Origin: Nymphalis io
Taxonomy: Eukaryota > Arthropoda > Insecta > Lepidoptera > Nymphalidae
Length of the DNA: 64,000 bases
NCBI RefSeq assembly: GCF_905147045.1
Contig: NC_065906.1
Location: forward strand, 1-64,000
Direction: 5' to 3'
Made by a program: the position numbers and the translations under genes. Of this stretch, positions 33,372 through 47,000 are shown in pieces (position 1 is the stretch's first letter; each line of letters begins with the position of its first letter). Below the pieces are notes generated by a model. It was given only the letters and a program-made list of their open reading frames with translations. It had not been told where the DNA came from and made no database searches.

Positions 33372-35090
33372 CCACAGGATTGTGCCGAGAACCGACCCCT
33401 GTGGAACGCCGCAGCCTATCCGACGCCGGACCAACTTGCCGTCGCCCCCCGCAACCTCTCGGTCCTGGAGGTACGCCTCCAACAGCCTCCTCAGATAGTT
33501 CGGCACCCCACGGTATCGGAGTGCCTCCCTGATCGTCTCGAACGGGAGACTTTTAAAGGCATTTGCCACGTCTAGCGACACCGCCAGGACCACTTTCCCC
33601 TGGGCCACCGCTTCCATGGTCCGAGTCTTCAGGGTGTTCAAGGCGTCGACAGTCGAACGGCTCGCCCTGAACCCGAACTGAGCCTCTGAGAGACCCGAAC
33701 CCCCTCGTCGAGGTGTTGAACGAGACGGGCTGCGAGAATCTTCTCAAACAATTTGCCCGTCTCGTTCAGCAGCACTATTGGCCTGTATGCCGAGGAGGAG
33801 CCCGGTGGTCGACCCTCCTTCGGCAGCAGCACCAATTTCCCCTGCTTCCAAGGCTTCGGGAACTGCCCGCTTCTCAGACATTCGTCGAACAGCTCCCGAA
33901 GTCTTGCATCCAGGTATTCCAAGGCGTCGCACAGAACACGCCCTGGAACATCGTCCGGACCCGGCGCCGTATTTTTGGCCCTCAAGCGGCCGAGGGCCAT
34001 CTCCATTTCTCGCTCCGTGATCAGTGGTGCAGCCACTGCGTCCTCTATCACGGAGCGAGGGGCCATAGGCGGAGGGACAAACTCGCCTGGGTGGGGAAAC
34101 AGTTCCCCAACCAGGCGCAGGAGGAGCCCCGGCGGCAGCGTCTCCGTCACGGGCCGACATGGGTGCGGAATTTTCCGCAAACCCCGCGGTACGGTCGCCC
34201 CCATGAATCCCGATTAAGGCCCGCCAGCAACTCCTCCCTCGCCTTCTCTTTGGCCCGACTTATAACCAGCTGTAGATCTTTTTTCAGCTGGCGGTAAGCG
34301 GCCAAAAGCTGTCCCTCTAGGTCCGTGTCGAGGCCGTTGCGCCTGCGACAGCGGACATAGGCCCTCCGCGCTCGGCTGCACGTCACCCGAAGCTCGGCTA
34401 TTTCCGGTGACCACCAGAACACATGCCGACGCGAAACTCCGCGCCGAGTCCTCCGCATGGCTGCATCGCATATCTCGATCTCAAATCGGATATAGCGATG
34501 ATCTCCACCTTCTCCTCTACTCTCCAGTTCGACACTCTGCGTGCTACCACAGGGGTGGCAAACGAGACGTCCATTACGGACCCCCCGTTGTGGCGCACGC
34601 AAGTGTGAACTTGCCCCTTGTTGAGAAGGGACAGGCCGGAAAGTAGCGCCCACACTTGGACGGCCCTCCCTCGCGGATTCGTGGTGGGGTTGCCCCAGGC
34701 ACGCGACCTCGCGTTTAAGTTGCCGAGAATCAGGGTAGGTTTCGGTGACTGCCTGGCTACCGCAGCTCTGACTGACCCGAGATAAGTCTCGAACTCATCG
34801 AGGCTGCGGTAGAAGTACGTTTCAACGACCGCGTACTCGCCCCATCCCGCCACAACGTAGCCCGAGCCCCTCTCAATAAGTGAGAGGGGAGGACCCGTTC
34901 CGCTTCTCGAGAGGACCGCCACCGTTCCGTCCAGGTCCTCTATCCAATGAGCTAGGGGAGGAACGAAGTTGGGCTCGCAGGCCACCGCCAGGTCTATCTG
35001 CCACTCCGCCATGGACTGCAGCAGTAGGTCCTGCGCCCCGGCGGAGTGGTTCAAGTTCGACTGTAGGAAGCTAATGCTTGGTGCACTCAT
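33160..35090 (-). pseudogene. R1-like ORF2 (endonuclease-RT), multiple lesions
   Basis: The start ATG at 35090 overlaps the ORF1 stop as ATGA. The endonuclease shows QSNLNHSAGAQDLL and CEPNF, but the usual GDFN is GNLN, so a catalytic aspartate is lost. Frames then change near 34500, 34190 and 33640. The RT has NTAPGPDDVPGR, SLDVANAF and GCGVPQGSVLG. The YADD tyrosine codon is TAA (33311-33309), the same lesion as in the other inverted-repeat arm. Reading frames end soon after the palm. The gene cannot give a functional enzyme. Confidence 0.8.
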
Positions 35091-35480
35091 TTTGGTTGAG
35101 TATTAGCTTCAGCAGATGCCTGACGGCCTCCTTCGTCCGACGTGGGGGTGGTCCGGGTGCCGGGGACTTTCCCTTTCGTGGTGGGGGGCCTGCAGTCCCG
35201 CGCCCCCATCATGTGCCCAGAGAAATTGCCGGGCTCTGCGCAGACCGCGCAGCGAAGCTTGCCCTTGCAGCCCGACGATTTTTGGCCGTCGGAGCCGTGA
35301 GCGACCCAGTGACCCGTGAGTGCAGATTGTATGCCCGCAGCACAAATGGTGCGCTGACTGGTGGTCTGAACACGAAGCTCTACGCTCCCGGTTTGCATCA
35401 TTCTAGATGCTCTAATGTCCGTTGCCTTTGCACCTCTCGCACAGCTTCGAACGGATCGACACGGCATGATGCATTTCATA
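35087..35480 (-). pseudogene. R1-like ORF1 C-terminus, zinc-knuckle region
   Basis: Cysteine/histidine spacing on the minus strand (CERCKGNGH, then C/H-rich residues, then CAVCAEPG) resembles the three knuckles of R1-clade ORF1, with stops and shifts. ORF1 upstream of this is missing. Confidence 0.55.
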
Positions 35481-35499
35481 ACGTAAATAACGCGAAAAT

Positions 35500-35690
35500 A
35501 ACTGGCTATGCCTAAAAATTCAAATGGCCCCTTACTTTCTGTTCGCTCGGGTGCACCTGACCTTGACTGATAGTGCAATCTAAGAGTTCTGTAGTGGTTG
35601 CTAAAAATGCACTTCTTTAAATTAATAGAGAAACCCACAAATCTATCAGTCTTGAGTGACTTGGAACACAATATCAACGCATTCATTAGC
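35500..35690 (-). pseudogene. Ty3/gypsy RT fragment
   Basis: The minus strand reads GFSINLKKC and, with frame changes, an ISQG-like stretch and GIASYFR. This is the gypsy RT region that follows the palm. It covers only about 60 codons. Confidence 0.6.
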
Positions 35691-35803
35691 AGTGGCTAAT
35701 AAAAATGATCTACTAACACTTTTTACCGTTAACGATAAATACTGACTAATAGGGCCAGTAGTAGTCTTTTCCTTATACTCTCAATCGAAAAGCACCGTAC
35801 ATG

Positions 35804-36417
35804 CCGATGGAATACCAGCCATAGTGCTGAAGAAGTGCGCAGCGGAGCTGTCTCCTGTATTAACGCGCCTGTTCCAACTTTCTCTCTCTTCGGGATGTGT
35901 GCCGGAGGCTTGGAGAAGAGCTAATGTGCAAGCGGTTCCCAAAAAAGGGGATCGGTCTGACCCGGCAAATTATCGGCCAATAGCTATCACCTCAGTACTT
36001 TGTAAGGTGATGGAACGGATTTTAAACAACCAACTGATCCATTACCTAGAAGATCACTGTTTAATTAATGATCGTCAGTACGAGTTTCGACCAAAACGGT
36101 CCACAGGTGATCTTCTAGCGTACGTAACACACCTCTGGGGTGAAGCTATCGACAAGCATGGAGAATCGTTGGCTGTCAGCTTCGATATCTCCAAGGCTTT
36201 CGACAGGGTCTGGCACAGAAGTCTTCTCTCCAAGCTGCCGGCATATGGTCTGCCTGCTCAGCTATGCACCTGGATTGCCAGCTTCCTACACAAGCGTAGA
36301 ATTCGTGTTTTAGTTGATGGTTGCGCTTCACAATTCTATGTAATGAATGCTGGGGTCCCCCAGGGATCTGTGCTATCTCCCACACTCTTTCTTTTGCATA
36401 TCAATGATATGCTCTCT
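35804..36417 (+). pseudogene. Jockey-superfamily RT internal fragment
   Basis: It matches 25984-26598 and is cut at both ends. The frame from 35824 is unbroken through GFRPKRSTG-like (here EFRPKRSTG), DISKAFDRVWH and GVPQGSVLSP, stopping before YADD. The Gly to Glu change in the fingers motif and the truncations make it non-functional. It serves as a reference for the lesions in the other copy. Confidence 0.85.
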
Positions 36418-37254
36418 ATGCTGATTTGATCACATACAATGAATTATTTCCGAAGCTTATTCCGAATTCCGAAGTTAATTACACTATATTATTGAAATAG
36501 ATATTCTTGAAGTTATATAATGTTAGAAGCAAACAAAATTATTGTGGCAGTCAGAGGTGCAATGGCGGGGATGTCAGTGCTCAGTAACGCGGACCGGAGG
36601 GTGTTGAGTCGTCAGTCAACTGTCATCCTAATTTTGCAATTTTTAATTCGACCTATGAGCATGAGATGACCTATGAGATGACCTATGAGCATGAGTAAAT
36701 ATTTATATAAATTAATGTAAGCTATTTCATTGCTTAATGCTGTTTTAGGATTTTGTATATATACTCATGGTATTTTCAAATAAAAGTATTCCGATCCAAC
36801 CAACAAGAAAGTATTATTTCTATAACTCCAAACAAGAAGTCAACTACTAGTAATCTAGGGCCCACTAGGGCCCAGGGGCGATGCAGATTCCACTCAGAAA
36901 CTACAAATTCTAAATGCAATTTTCATATTAATTTAATTTATAGTTTTAAAACCAACATATGCTTTATAGTATGCGTGCAAGAGCCTACTTGAGTAAATTA
37001 TATTTTGTTTTTGAGTTAGAAATTTCTGATTTTGATAAAAGGGTTTCAATGTCAATGAACTTTAGTCTATGAATATTTTTTCTAGAAGATATTTTATATT
37101 ATTATTTGTAACAGAATCTTCAAAGTTTTTGGTCTTTTGAGTGTAGGAACGTTAATATTTTTTTAATCTATAATTATATTTTAAAAGTCGAAAACAAATA
37201 CGATGATTTAGTTAACATTAATAAGTAAAAGAAAAACCACATTGTTTATAGCGT
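36418..37254. other. Spacer downstream of Serrate
   Basis: No gene is seen. A short tandem repeat of GACCTATGAGCAT lies at 36650-36695. Confidence 0.55.
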
Positions 37255-37518
37255 TTTATTACAACGACTTCTTTCATTTTAAATTTTACAACCTTCTTTA
37301 CAAATATAAAATCGTAACGATCAATCTCTCAATAAGACATACAAAATTACTTACTCTCAATTAAATCACTCTTTTTAACATTATTTACAAAAATACATAT
37401 TTACAAAACACGATCACACTACAATAAATAAGGCGGCGAGGCGGGCCGACGGCGACGGTCGCTCGGTACTCTAGGCTAAGCTACGCTAGGCTAGTCCCTA
37501 CGTTAGGCTAGTATCACA
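37255..37518 (-). other. Serrate 3' UTR with poly(A) signal
   Basis: AATAAA (plus-strand TTTATT at 37255-37260) lies about 260 nt after the stop. This is the first canonical signal downstream and gives a short 3' UTR. Confidence 0.6.
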
Positions 37519-38097
37519 CTAGACGAGCACCGTCAGGCGCTCGGGCGGCGGGTGGCGCGCGGGCGGCGGCTCGGGCGGCGGCAGCGCGCGCTTCGTGAGC
37601 TCCTTGTCCCGCGGCGGCGTGTTGTTGCGCGCGTCCGCGTTCTGCGCCTTGTACAGCGAGTGCGCCCGCGGCAGTTCGTCGGCCTCCCGCGGCGGCCGTT
37701 CCTCTCGCAACGGATTTGCATAGCGACGAAGATTTTCTTCATTCTGCAGATTGTTCGACTTCTCCTCGTCGCGTCGGCGCGTGCGCTCCTCGGCAGCGGC
37801 TGTGGCAGCACGTCGTCTTCTTATGAATAAAACTGCACCCACTCCTGCTCCCAGTAAAAAAAATGTGGCACCAGCCGCGAGCGCAAGCAAAGCACCACCC
37901 GCTCCACCCGTAGTAGCAGCAGCTTCGGCGACGGCAGCGCGCGGTGTTGGCTGCGCCCCGTGCTCCACGCGCAGCCGCAGTGCGGCGGCGAGCAGCGCGT
38001 GGTGAGCGAGTCGACGGCGTGCAATGAGTTCGCTGAGCACTCGCACCGCTGCGGCGAGAGCACTGATTCCCTCAGCGTCCTCTTCTTCCCCTGCCCA
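37519..38097 (-). CDS. Ser: Serrate exon 15: membrane helix and cytoplasmic tail
   Basis: The exon encodes the final ectodomain residues, one hydrophobic segment (ALLALAAGATFFLLGAGVG) followed by RRRR, and a roughly 100-residue tail with NNLQNEENLRRYANPL, conserved in Serrate/Jagged. The tail ends in LTVLV before TAG at 37521-37519, a possible class II PDZ-binding end. Lysines available for Mindbomb/Neuralized-type ubiquitylation are few. Confidence 0.92.
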   Translation of the reverse strand, partial: WAGEEEDAEGISALAAAVRVLSELIARRRLAHHALLAAALRLRVEHGAQPTPRAAVAEAAATTGGAGGALLALAAGATFFLLGAGVGAVLFIRRRRAATAAAEERTRRRDEEKSNNLQNEENLRRYANPLREERPPREADELPRAHSLYKAQNADARNNTPPRDKELTKRALPPPEPPPARHPPPERLTVLV

Positions 38098-41000
38098 CTA
38101 CAAAAATAAAATAAAATACTTCGAAAGTCATTCTAACAATTATAATAATATATAATAAATCAATAAAAATAAAATAAAATAGCCTTTATTTCCAAACCCA
38201 TTTTCCAATTTACATATTGTTTTCCTTTCATCGTCAATTTATACAATACTAATTATCTATAATAATATCTATTTTTTATTAGATTAATCAAGAATCTAAT
38301 GTCAAAAATTCTAAAAATATATGTATAAATATTAATTATTACTTAATTTTAAATTAATAAGTAGGAACTCTTGTACAAATCAGCTTGTTTGGCCCATTGA
38401 AATATTATAAAATATTTAGACAGGTGGATCGGTAATTTTGTAACGACAGGAAATAGAAATCTGTAAAATGTAGGCGTTACGACCCATGACCCAAATACTA
38501 ACCAGCGCTAGGTCAAGTGCGTCGTCGTCTGGTGCGAGATCGCACAGCAAGGTCAGCGGCGGCGCGGGCGGCGCGCGGTCCGCCAAGGCGGCGGCCAGCG
38601 CGCGGCGCAGCGCGGCACACGCGCGCTCCACGTGCGCCCCCCGCGCGAGCCGCTCCCGCGCCAGGCGCAGCTCCGCGCGCGCGCAGCCGGGGGGCGGCTG
38701 AGTGCGGGCGCCCGGCCAACACGTGGGCGGTGCGGGAAGAGCGGGAGGCTCCACTCGGCGTCCTGACACGCGCCGACATTCACCGAGCGGCGCGCACGGA
38801 GCGCGCAGACACAACGACGGAGCAGCGGGAACGCATACCTGAAATACATGCGTTTATAGTTACTTACTTTTTAGTTTAAAAAATCTTTTCATATAACTAA
38901 TTAGTATTCAGTGTATACACACATTTACAAAACATTAAATAGTGAAGTCGCTTGCAGGGTATCTCGATTGTTACCTCATCGGTTCGGCAAGGGAGTGCGG
39001 CGGGTGCGAGGCAGTCGGGTAGGCCGCACCACAGGCGCGTGCAGGCCGGCGCGCCGGCCACGCAGCGGCACGCGTTGCAGCCCCACCACCATGTTCCGTT
39101 ATCGGAGCCGCACGCACCCGGAGTTTCGCTCGTCTCAGCGATGCCTTCACCACCATTCTCACTGCCGTCGATAGCTTCACCACTTTCTGCTCCGAGACCG
39201 GCAATTACTGCAAATATTAACAACATATACTCGTAATATAATACATAGTCCGACATTGTTAGTATCTTTTGATCTGAACTGTATTCATTGCGGATTGCAA
39301 AATGCAGTTGTAATATTGCGATAAGTAGAATTACAAACATTTAACTTACACTCTAGACAACGTCTCGCTAGTCGTGCTGGTGGAGGCGGACAAATGCATC
39401 GTGCCTGGGAGCCAGAAGCGGTGCAGGTCGCCGGTGATGGGCAAGGAGGATCGCATGTCGACGTGGTGCAGTCGGAGCCAGTCCATCCCGGAGCGCATTC
39501 GCAAGCCCACCAACCCGAGCCGCCCACGCAGCGCGCTCCGTTACGGCAAGGTGACGAGGCGCACCCGTCTGCCGCCCGCTCGCAGCGCGCGCCTCCCCAC
39601 CCCGCACGACACATACATGCCCACGTATTGGAGTTGCCCCCCACGGCCACGCAGGAGCCTCCATGTAGACATGTACACGGAACGCTCCCAGAGCCGGCCG
39701 GTAGCGGAACGACTGCAGTTTGGGGAGGAACGGCTGCTACCGGAGTTACCTACAATAGTAAGGCTTAGGTAATTATTGTCTTTGGTAGTTCTGTTTTCTT
39801 GGTACAGCGGTGACGCCCCGTCTGTCTGTGCTTTAGAACTGACGATCTTACCGGTGGTGTTGCGGGCAGGTCACATATGGTACCAGCCCAGCCGGGCGGG
39901 CACACGCAGTGAGTGACGATGGCGATGGTAGACAGGGGGTCCCGTACACACGTACCGCCATTTATGCAAAGTAGTTCACATCGTAGTTCCTCACGCATTG
40001 TACATGTTTCACCTGCGCAGAGAAATGTCAGATATTAACAATACATTACAAATTATAATAAACCCAACTCATTGTAAACAAGATAGTTCAATTGTGATAC
40101 CTAAACATTACGTCGCGTGTGATTGAATTATAACAAAATTATGAATACTTTCACAGATACCCTCTTCGTAACTGTATTTTTATTTCTTTATTAATAATAT
40201 GCTTTATAAATGTTACTTTGTTACGACGCTAGGCAATTATTGTAATTATCTTATGTTCTCATGAAAGTGTCAAAAGTCTATTCTTAATGATAAATAAAGT
40301 TTCTTTAACCCGAATACTTCCGTGGCATTCACAATTGGTACAGTGTGATGATAATATGGGCTGTCTCAACTACTCACATGAGAATGACGACTGCATCTAT
40401 CTGCAGTCTACTTTATACTTACATATATGTATCTCTCTTTGTTCGACATAATCTATGAATTAATTTTATTATGGATAACGATTTCCTATCGACGAATAAG
40501 GACGTCCATTATGCCTATTAACTCACTCTATACACCGGACACAACTGTACTAAGTATTGCTGTCTGGCGGAAGAATTACTGATGGTACCTACCTAAACGG
40601 GCTTGGTAAAATTCTACCACTAGCACCAAGTAAACCAGATATACTGACCAGACCAACCCTCGAGGCATATGCAGGTAAACCCCGTGGAGCTGGAGACGCA
40701 GCTACCGTTGTTGTGACATGGATTCGGGGAGCAATCGTCTAATTCTGTGATTGAAAAAGAAGTATTTAATTTAACATACTTTACCGGTTAACATTTTTGA
40801 ATGATCTTTCCGATACTAACGATCTCGCGCCGCGCGCTGCGTGCAATTCTTCCCGGTCCAGCCGGGCGCGCAGTGGCAGTAGTAGTCGCTCTGCGCCGTG
40901 TAGCAAGGCGCCCCGTTAGCGCACGGAGAACCGGCGCAGTGATCGCGGTCGTCCTGTACAGATTTCATCTATTGTAGGTCTTACTTACGTAATATGAACA

Positions 41001-44000
41001 CCTATTTAAGCTAACGCGAAGCACTCACCCAACAATAGCGTCCAAGACAGGAGGTCAGCTAGAAGCAGAGGAGTGTTAGTGTTTTAGTGCGGCTGTGAAA
41101 GTTAATTAGATAAAGTTTTCATTTGCATAAATACACACTAAGGTTTTTAAATATGTGCGTATGTATGTTTGTCCTTCCATTTATAGAATTGCAAAAAATG
41201 ACTTCAAGTGTGAAATATGTTAAGGAAAGAAGAAGAAAAATCAGTAAGCGATATAATGACGGGGCACACCTCACAATCGGTGCCCGAGAAGCCGACTGGG
41301 CATATACAACGATAAGCATCGAGTAGGTCCACGCACTCGCCGCCATTGCGACACGGTCTCGAGGCGCAGTCGTCCACGTCGCGGGCGCAGGTGCGTCCTG
41401 CGTATCCCGCCGCGCATGCGCAATGGAAGTCGTCCACTAGGTCGATGCAAGTAGCGCCGTTCAGACACTGGCCAGTGCAGTCGTCGACGTTGAGCTCGCA
41501 GTCGCGTCCAGTCCAGCCCGCCAAGCAAGTGCATGTGTATCCTCCAGCTGTATTGTTACACGCAGCTGCGTTTACACACGGGCCCAGGGCTCCTTCTGCA
41601 GCACCATTTTCTGAGCATTCGTCGACATCTGCGCATGATAATATCAATAAAATATTTTGTTGTTTTAAAATAAGCCATTATAAGAAACGCACGGGAACTT
41701 TCTCACCATCTACACATGTGGGTCCAGTCCAGCCGGGGGCGCACTCGCACAGAAACGCATCAAGCCTGTCTCGACAAACGGCACCGTTACGACAGGGTGC
41801 ACTGGCACAGTCGTCCACGTCAGCATCACATCGTGCTCCAGTCCACCCACGCTCACAGGAGCACACGAATCCTGCAGGTGCGGCTGCCAAAGAGCAAGTG
41901 CCGTGTGCGCAAGGCTGCGGAGCGCATGGATTATCCACGCGCTCGCAGTCTACGCCAGAAAAGCCTTCAGCACATGTACACAGGTATTGGTCTGGTGCAG
42001 TATTTTCACAGGTCCCTCCGTGTTGGCAGGGTTCATGCGTACCGCAGTAGTTAAGATCTGTTCACAAAATATTGATGTAATTATAAAAATAAATTTAAAT
42101 CGTATGCAGAGCATGTTTTGTATTATTCTAGATATACAAATAATGGAAATAGAATAGAATTGATTATGCTTTATTGTACACCAAAAGAGTTACAGAACCA
42201 TTTTAAATACAAACACAAAAGAAACGAAAACTATTTTGTATAAAAGGCGGTCTTATCGCTAAAAGAGCGATCTCTTCCAGACAACCTTTGGGTGAAGGAC
42301 ATGAAATAAATAAATAAATAAAGCGGTAAAGAGGTGTACTAATCATCTCAATTTTTATTTTTTAAATAAATATAATATACCTTGGTCACAAAGAATTCCT
42401 CCCCAGTTAGTATCACAGGTGCAGTCCCATGAAGAGCCGTTGCAGTAGCCGTGCTTGCAGCCCGGGTACGGCTGGCACTGGGAGCATAGGTCGCCTCGCC
42501 AGCCGGGACGACAACTAAGACATTTTAAATTATTGACAATTACAGAAAAAAAAAATTAATTTGTAAAATGAAGATAACATAAAGTTATTCAATTTTAAAT
42601 TGTTCGTAGAGAAATACTTACAGACACTCGCCAGGGTTATCGCATCGGCCGTGCGTTGGATGACAACCCTCTTTACAAACAGCTGCAACGAATAAAATGA
42701 AAGAACATAATAGCTAATATAAAATTTAAATCCAACTAATCCAAAAAGTAAAGTCAAACGACGTACGTTTTTCGCAGTTGTCGCCCTGCCAGCCCGGGAG
42801 ACAGCGTTTGTCTCCTGTAGCGGAACAGGAGTAGTGGCCGAACTTATCATCGCGAGGTCGACAAAATGTGGTGCACGTGGTATTGTAGTAGTTGGGCTGG
42901 CACGTGACACGGACGCGGTACGCCACGGCCGCCGCCGCGCCCGCGTGCCGCAGCGCGTGCCACTCGGCGCCGGGCTCCACGATGCCCGACCACCACGCCT
43001 CCTCGATCAAGCCCGTTTCTTCTACGCAAAACGTTATATACAGACAGTTACTTTACGATCTCTGTTTTATTTAAGTAGTAATTATTTACAACAAAACGAC
43101 ACTTACCGGGATCTGTGTAGTTGTAGTCGTCGTATGCTTGTAAAATGAGCGTGAATGAACGCTGTAAATGTATGGAATAGATTAATTATTTAATTTTATA
43201 TTATAATAATGTAGTAGACATTAACAAAAGTAATTTACTTACGGTCCATCGGAATGAGAATGGGAGCGACAGAGTGTAGAGTGGATCGGCAAGCGTAAAC
43301 GAATCGGTTCCCAGAACAGGCGAAGCAGCGCGGCCGAACGAACAGGCGCCGGGCGCAGCCGCCGACTGGTATTCTTTGAGGCAAAGCGCAAAGCGCGTGC
43401 GACACGGATGTGCGCATGTGCCACCTGCTGCTACCGCGCCTGCGTTGGATGGAGCGGCGAGCGTGGGCGCAGGTGCGGGAGCGCCACCGCCGCCGCAACA
43501 TACACCCGATGCCAGCTGCAGCCGGTAGTTGGAAAACTCGAGGATCTGCAGCTCGAACACGCCCGCCCCCGCCGCGCACTAAATTGACAAAAAATTTCAT
43601 ACAAATAAATAAACAAGAGATAAATAAAATAATTTCAAACAGGACTACAACACTAATTGGTATAAATTATGAAACTTATAAAAACTAAATAAAGCTAGGT
43701 GACGTAATGCCCACAACTATGATTTAACGCGTGCAGCGCGACTAGGCCTCTTCAATGTGTAATTAGCATCTCCACTCCACTCCACCTCCACTTGCACTAA
43801 AGTCATCCCTCTATTATCCGTATTGGCTGTATGCAGAGGTTTCTAGGCGTTGCAATTCTCGGGACCCTACGTTACCCTTACGGAGTTGGTTAGAAATATA
43901 TTCGTAGTAACGCAGTATCTAATATTAAGATTTTTTATGAAATTCAGGTTCTCTAACTAGCCTAATTAAATTTTTTTAATTACTCTGACTCGTAAATCAT

Positions 44001-47000
44001 ATTTATAGTTAATTATGTGCTTGATAGAATATGAATGATTATTTAGTCCAAAGTTAATTAACAAGTAATACACATTTAATTTAATAAATACGAATTTACT
44101 GTACTTATACAAAATGAAAGCTGAAAGAGTACTTACAGAGTCGTAGAGCGAGGTAGAAAGCCACCGTAGTCATTACCGTGACGTAATGGCGAAGATATAA
44201 ATTTATTTAACGAATTAAAGCGCTAGAAATAAGTTTGTAAAATAAAAGTATAAAATAATTAATGATGTGAGCTTGACTACAAGAGACACCGTCAACTACT
44301 CGAAGAACGTTGCGATCACGACTTGTCATATTTCTTCTTTTCAAATATTTAATAAGGAGGTAAACGAATTTAATTTAAATACATATTACAAATGTAGTAT
44401 TAATACTAGAAGAATTCTACAACCTCGCGCTCTGTGTAACCCAAGACTCTAGACCTGTTGCCAGTTGCCTACGTTGCCTAGATATGGATTATAGACCTGA
44501 ATATTATTTTAATTTTCACTTTAACAAGAGTCAAGAGGAGTCTGTCCAACTGTGCGTACAGTATCTATATAAAACCTGCCCGGCCTGCGATAAGTCTGCT
44601 TATACCTTTATTAACATAATAATAAAAAAGCAAAATAACTTTTCTAAAAATTATAAGGCTCAACTTTGCAAACTCCACCTTCACTTTAAGTAGAAGAAAG
44701 TATATTTAATCACAAAACACTGAGTTCTATTAAAGCTCTTATGAGCTTTGTCTTAGTTTTAGTGGCAGTATCGAAGCTCTCGACACTTGTATTGCTTATT
44801 ATTGCAACCTAAAGCTCTGATATTCGACACTTCAGTGCGCTCCGGCGTCGCGCGTGTCGGTCGGGCGAGGTGAGAGGCGGCCAGAGACGCCGGCGCCGCC
44901 CACCGCCCCTCAGCGGCCGACTAGTAACTTCTATTACTGTTTGCACTCTACTGCTGTGTAATACAGTCAGAAAACTATGATTGAAATAAATTGAGTCGAT
45001 GTAAAGAACATTATTTTGACAGTTTTCATAGAATGTAAAGATTGAAATGAAACATGTGACGACTTTGATGTATTTTTTAATGGTATTAAGAAATAGAAAA
45101 ATGTATCTTTGGCGGTAGATAGGCGCTGTATCTGCTAAAAGTATTCATCGGTTTACAACGATTCAATTCGTTTGTTTCATTCAATCAATTTGTTTTAGAG
45201 CAGGAAATTTATAATTACTATTAAGTTTCGTTATGTTGTTTCATGTGCATTGTGAATAATTACATAAGAAGTGATAGTGGCTGGTCGTAGCGGATGGGAG
45301 TGCGCGCACGAGACTCCGCCCGATAGTACGACGCCCAGCGCTCACGACTCGCTCCCTCCGTCGCCGCCGGCAACAACGTCGATATTGACTTCGACCATAA
45401 GCTTTTTGTTCTATTTAAGGCATCGAGTACCTGAACGATGTCTGTTTCATATCGAGTAATGTTTTATTTGAATAATTCATTTCGTCTAGGGAGACGAAAT
45501 CATCAATCACGTCACGTTACAAAAAAGAAAAACCTGAAGTATACTATTGTGAAAAACCGTTGTACTATACTCGCTACCCAGACTTCGAACAAGTATAATA
45601 TAGATATTATCCCGGGTCTACTTGGTCCAACGAGACAAACATTTGGCATCCTATTTGGGCGAACGTATAATATATAATAATTACATAAGCTACCTAGTGT
45701 GCTATTGCGTCATACAAAGCTCCCCGCGTAATTATTATTATTTATTCACGGGTTTATTTAAATTGACGTGATTGGTAAATAGCAGTAAACGGCTATATTT
45801 ATTAACATAAAAAGGATAAAATTAGTATTAAATAGTTACCAAATTTGATGAGGATTACTACTTTTTTAAACATAAAAATGTTTACGAGTTATTTATAAAC
45901 GATGTCTGTCGCTATATTTTCTATATGTACATATTATAGAGACGAACCTAATGTCTCATACAAAGTTGTTTCGAGTCTTTTGTGTTTTGGTAGCGTTCTC
46001 TTCAAAATCGTCTGGACCAACAATCGTGTCTCTGTCTATGTCACCATGTTATGTTACGTCTAAAACTAAACAACATATTAACATACTCCTGTCTGACCTG
46101 AAATTGTAAACTAAATTAATATGCAGGTCCTTCTTCAATAGGATAAGTCGTTTTTGCTTCTTACCTATTTAAAATATTAAAATGAAGTATTATTTAGGTA
46201 GTCATTTTATTGAGTGTATTTTAAGGAACACATAGATTACTTGGCATAGACTTTGTAGGACAAAATATTACATAGGTACGTTTACGGTACATTGTCGTTT
46301 GACGACGACGTCGTCCATGCCCGTGGCGGGTCGTGAAATTAATTCGATATTTTTTTAATAAATTATAAGGTTATGTAGGTAAGATAATCGTTATAAAATA
46401 ATCGAAATATTATCCTATGTTTTTCACATTTCCCAAAGCGTCTCCACGCAGGGAGCGATTAGTATCAAGATATACTCGTAGTTCGTACAATAATCTTTAC
46501 ACGTGAAACTTATTGCATATCATGTTATTGATTTATTAAATGATTGTGCTTTTTCATAGTGATTAGTGTATTCGTTATGTCGCTTAGTATTACTTTAAGC
46601 CTTTGTATTATTGAAGAAATATGTTCTTTGGGCTTAATTTAAGTTTTTGTGTCGAAATGTATGAAGATGTTTTTAAGAAGTATGTTTCCGGCGTCGTCAC
46701 CCTCTGCTAGTAGTCACACGTTCGCGTTAAATGTTCATGTCAAAAACAAAGAATAATCGGTATCTATAAATACCTAACATTTTACAATGACATCAGACGC
46801 TTAAGCACGTCTGAATACGTTCACGCGCAACGCGGCATCGATAGATGTGTAACAAACTTAGTGTTTCAACAAACTCATCAATATAAACAGTTTCTTATAA
46901 ATCGCTAATAACATCAAATTTTTTGTACGAAGAAATACACACGCACGCACTTAGGTTACGGGAATACTACACGACACGCACAGGGCAGATCGGGCAGTCT

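Larger units (their letters stand above)
33003..35480 (-). mobile_element. R1-clade non-LTR retrotransposon, degenerate
   Basis: On the minus strand there are the end of ORF1 (to 35087), ORF2 (35090 to about 33160), a short structured 3' UTR and a six-base poly(A) at 33005-33010. Protein similarity to the telomeric SART-type ORF2 is evident in both endonuclease and RT. It lacks CCTAA flanks, so it is not a telomeric insertion now. The region after the RT palm is deleted relative to the telomeric element. Confidence 0.8.

Noticed and set aside
41029..41058. 30-nt microexon LTSCLGRYCW between Serrate exons at 41270 and 40953
   Set aside because: It has plausible AG/GT borders and keeps phase, but inserting it would break the normal EGF spacing. 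Joining the two flanking exons directly gives a regular repeat.
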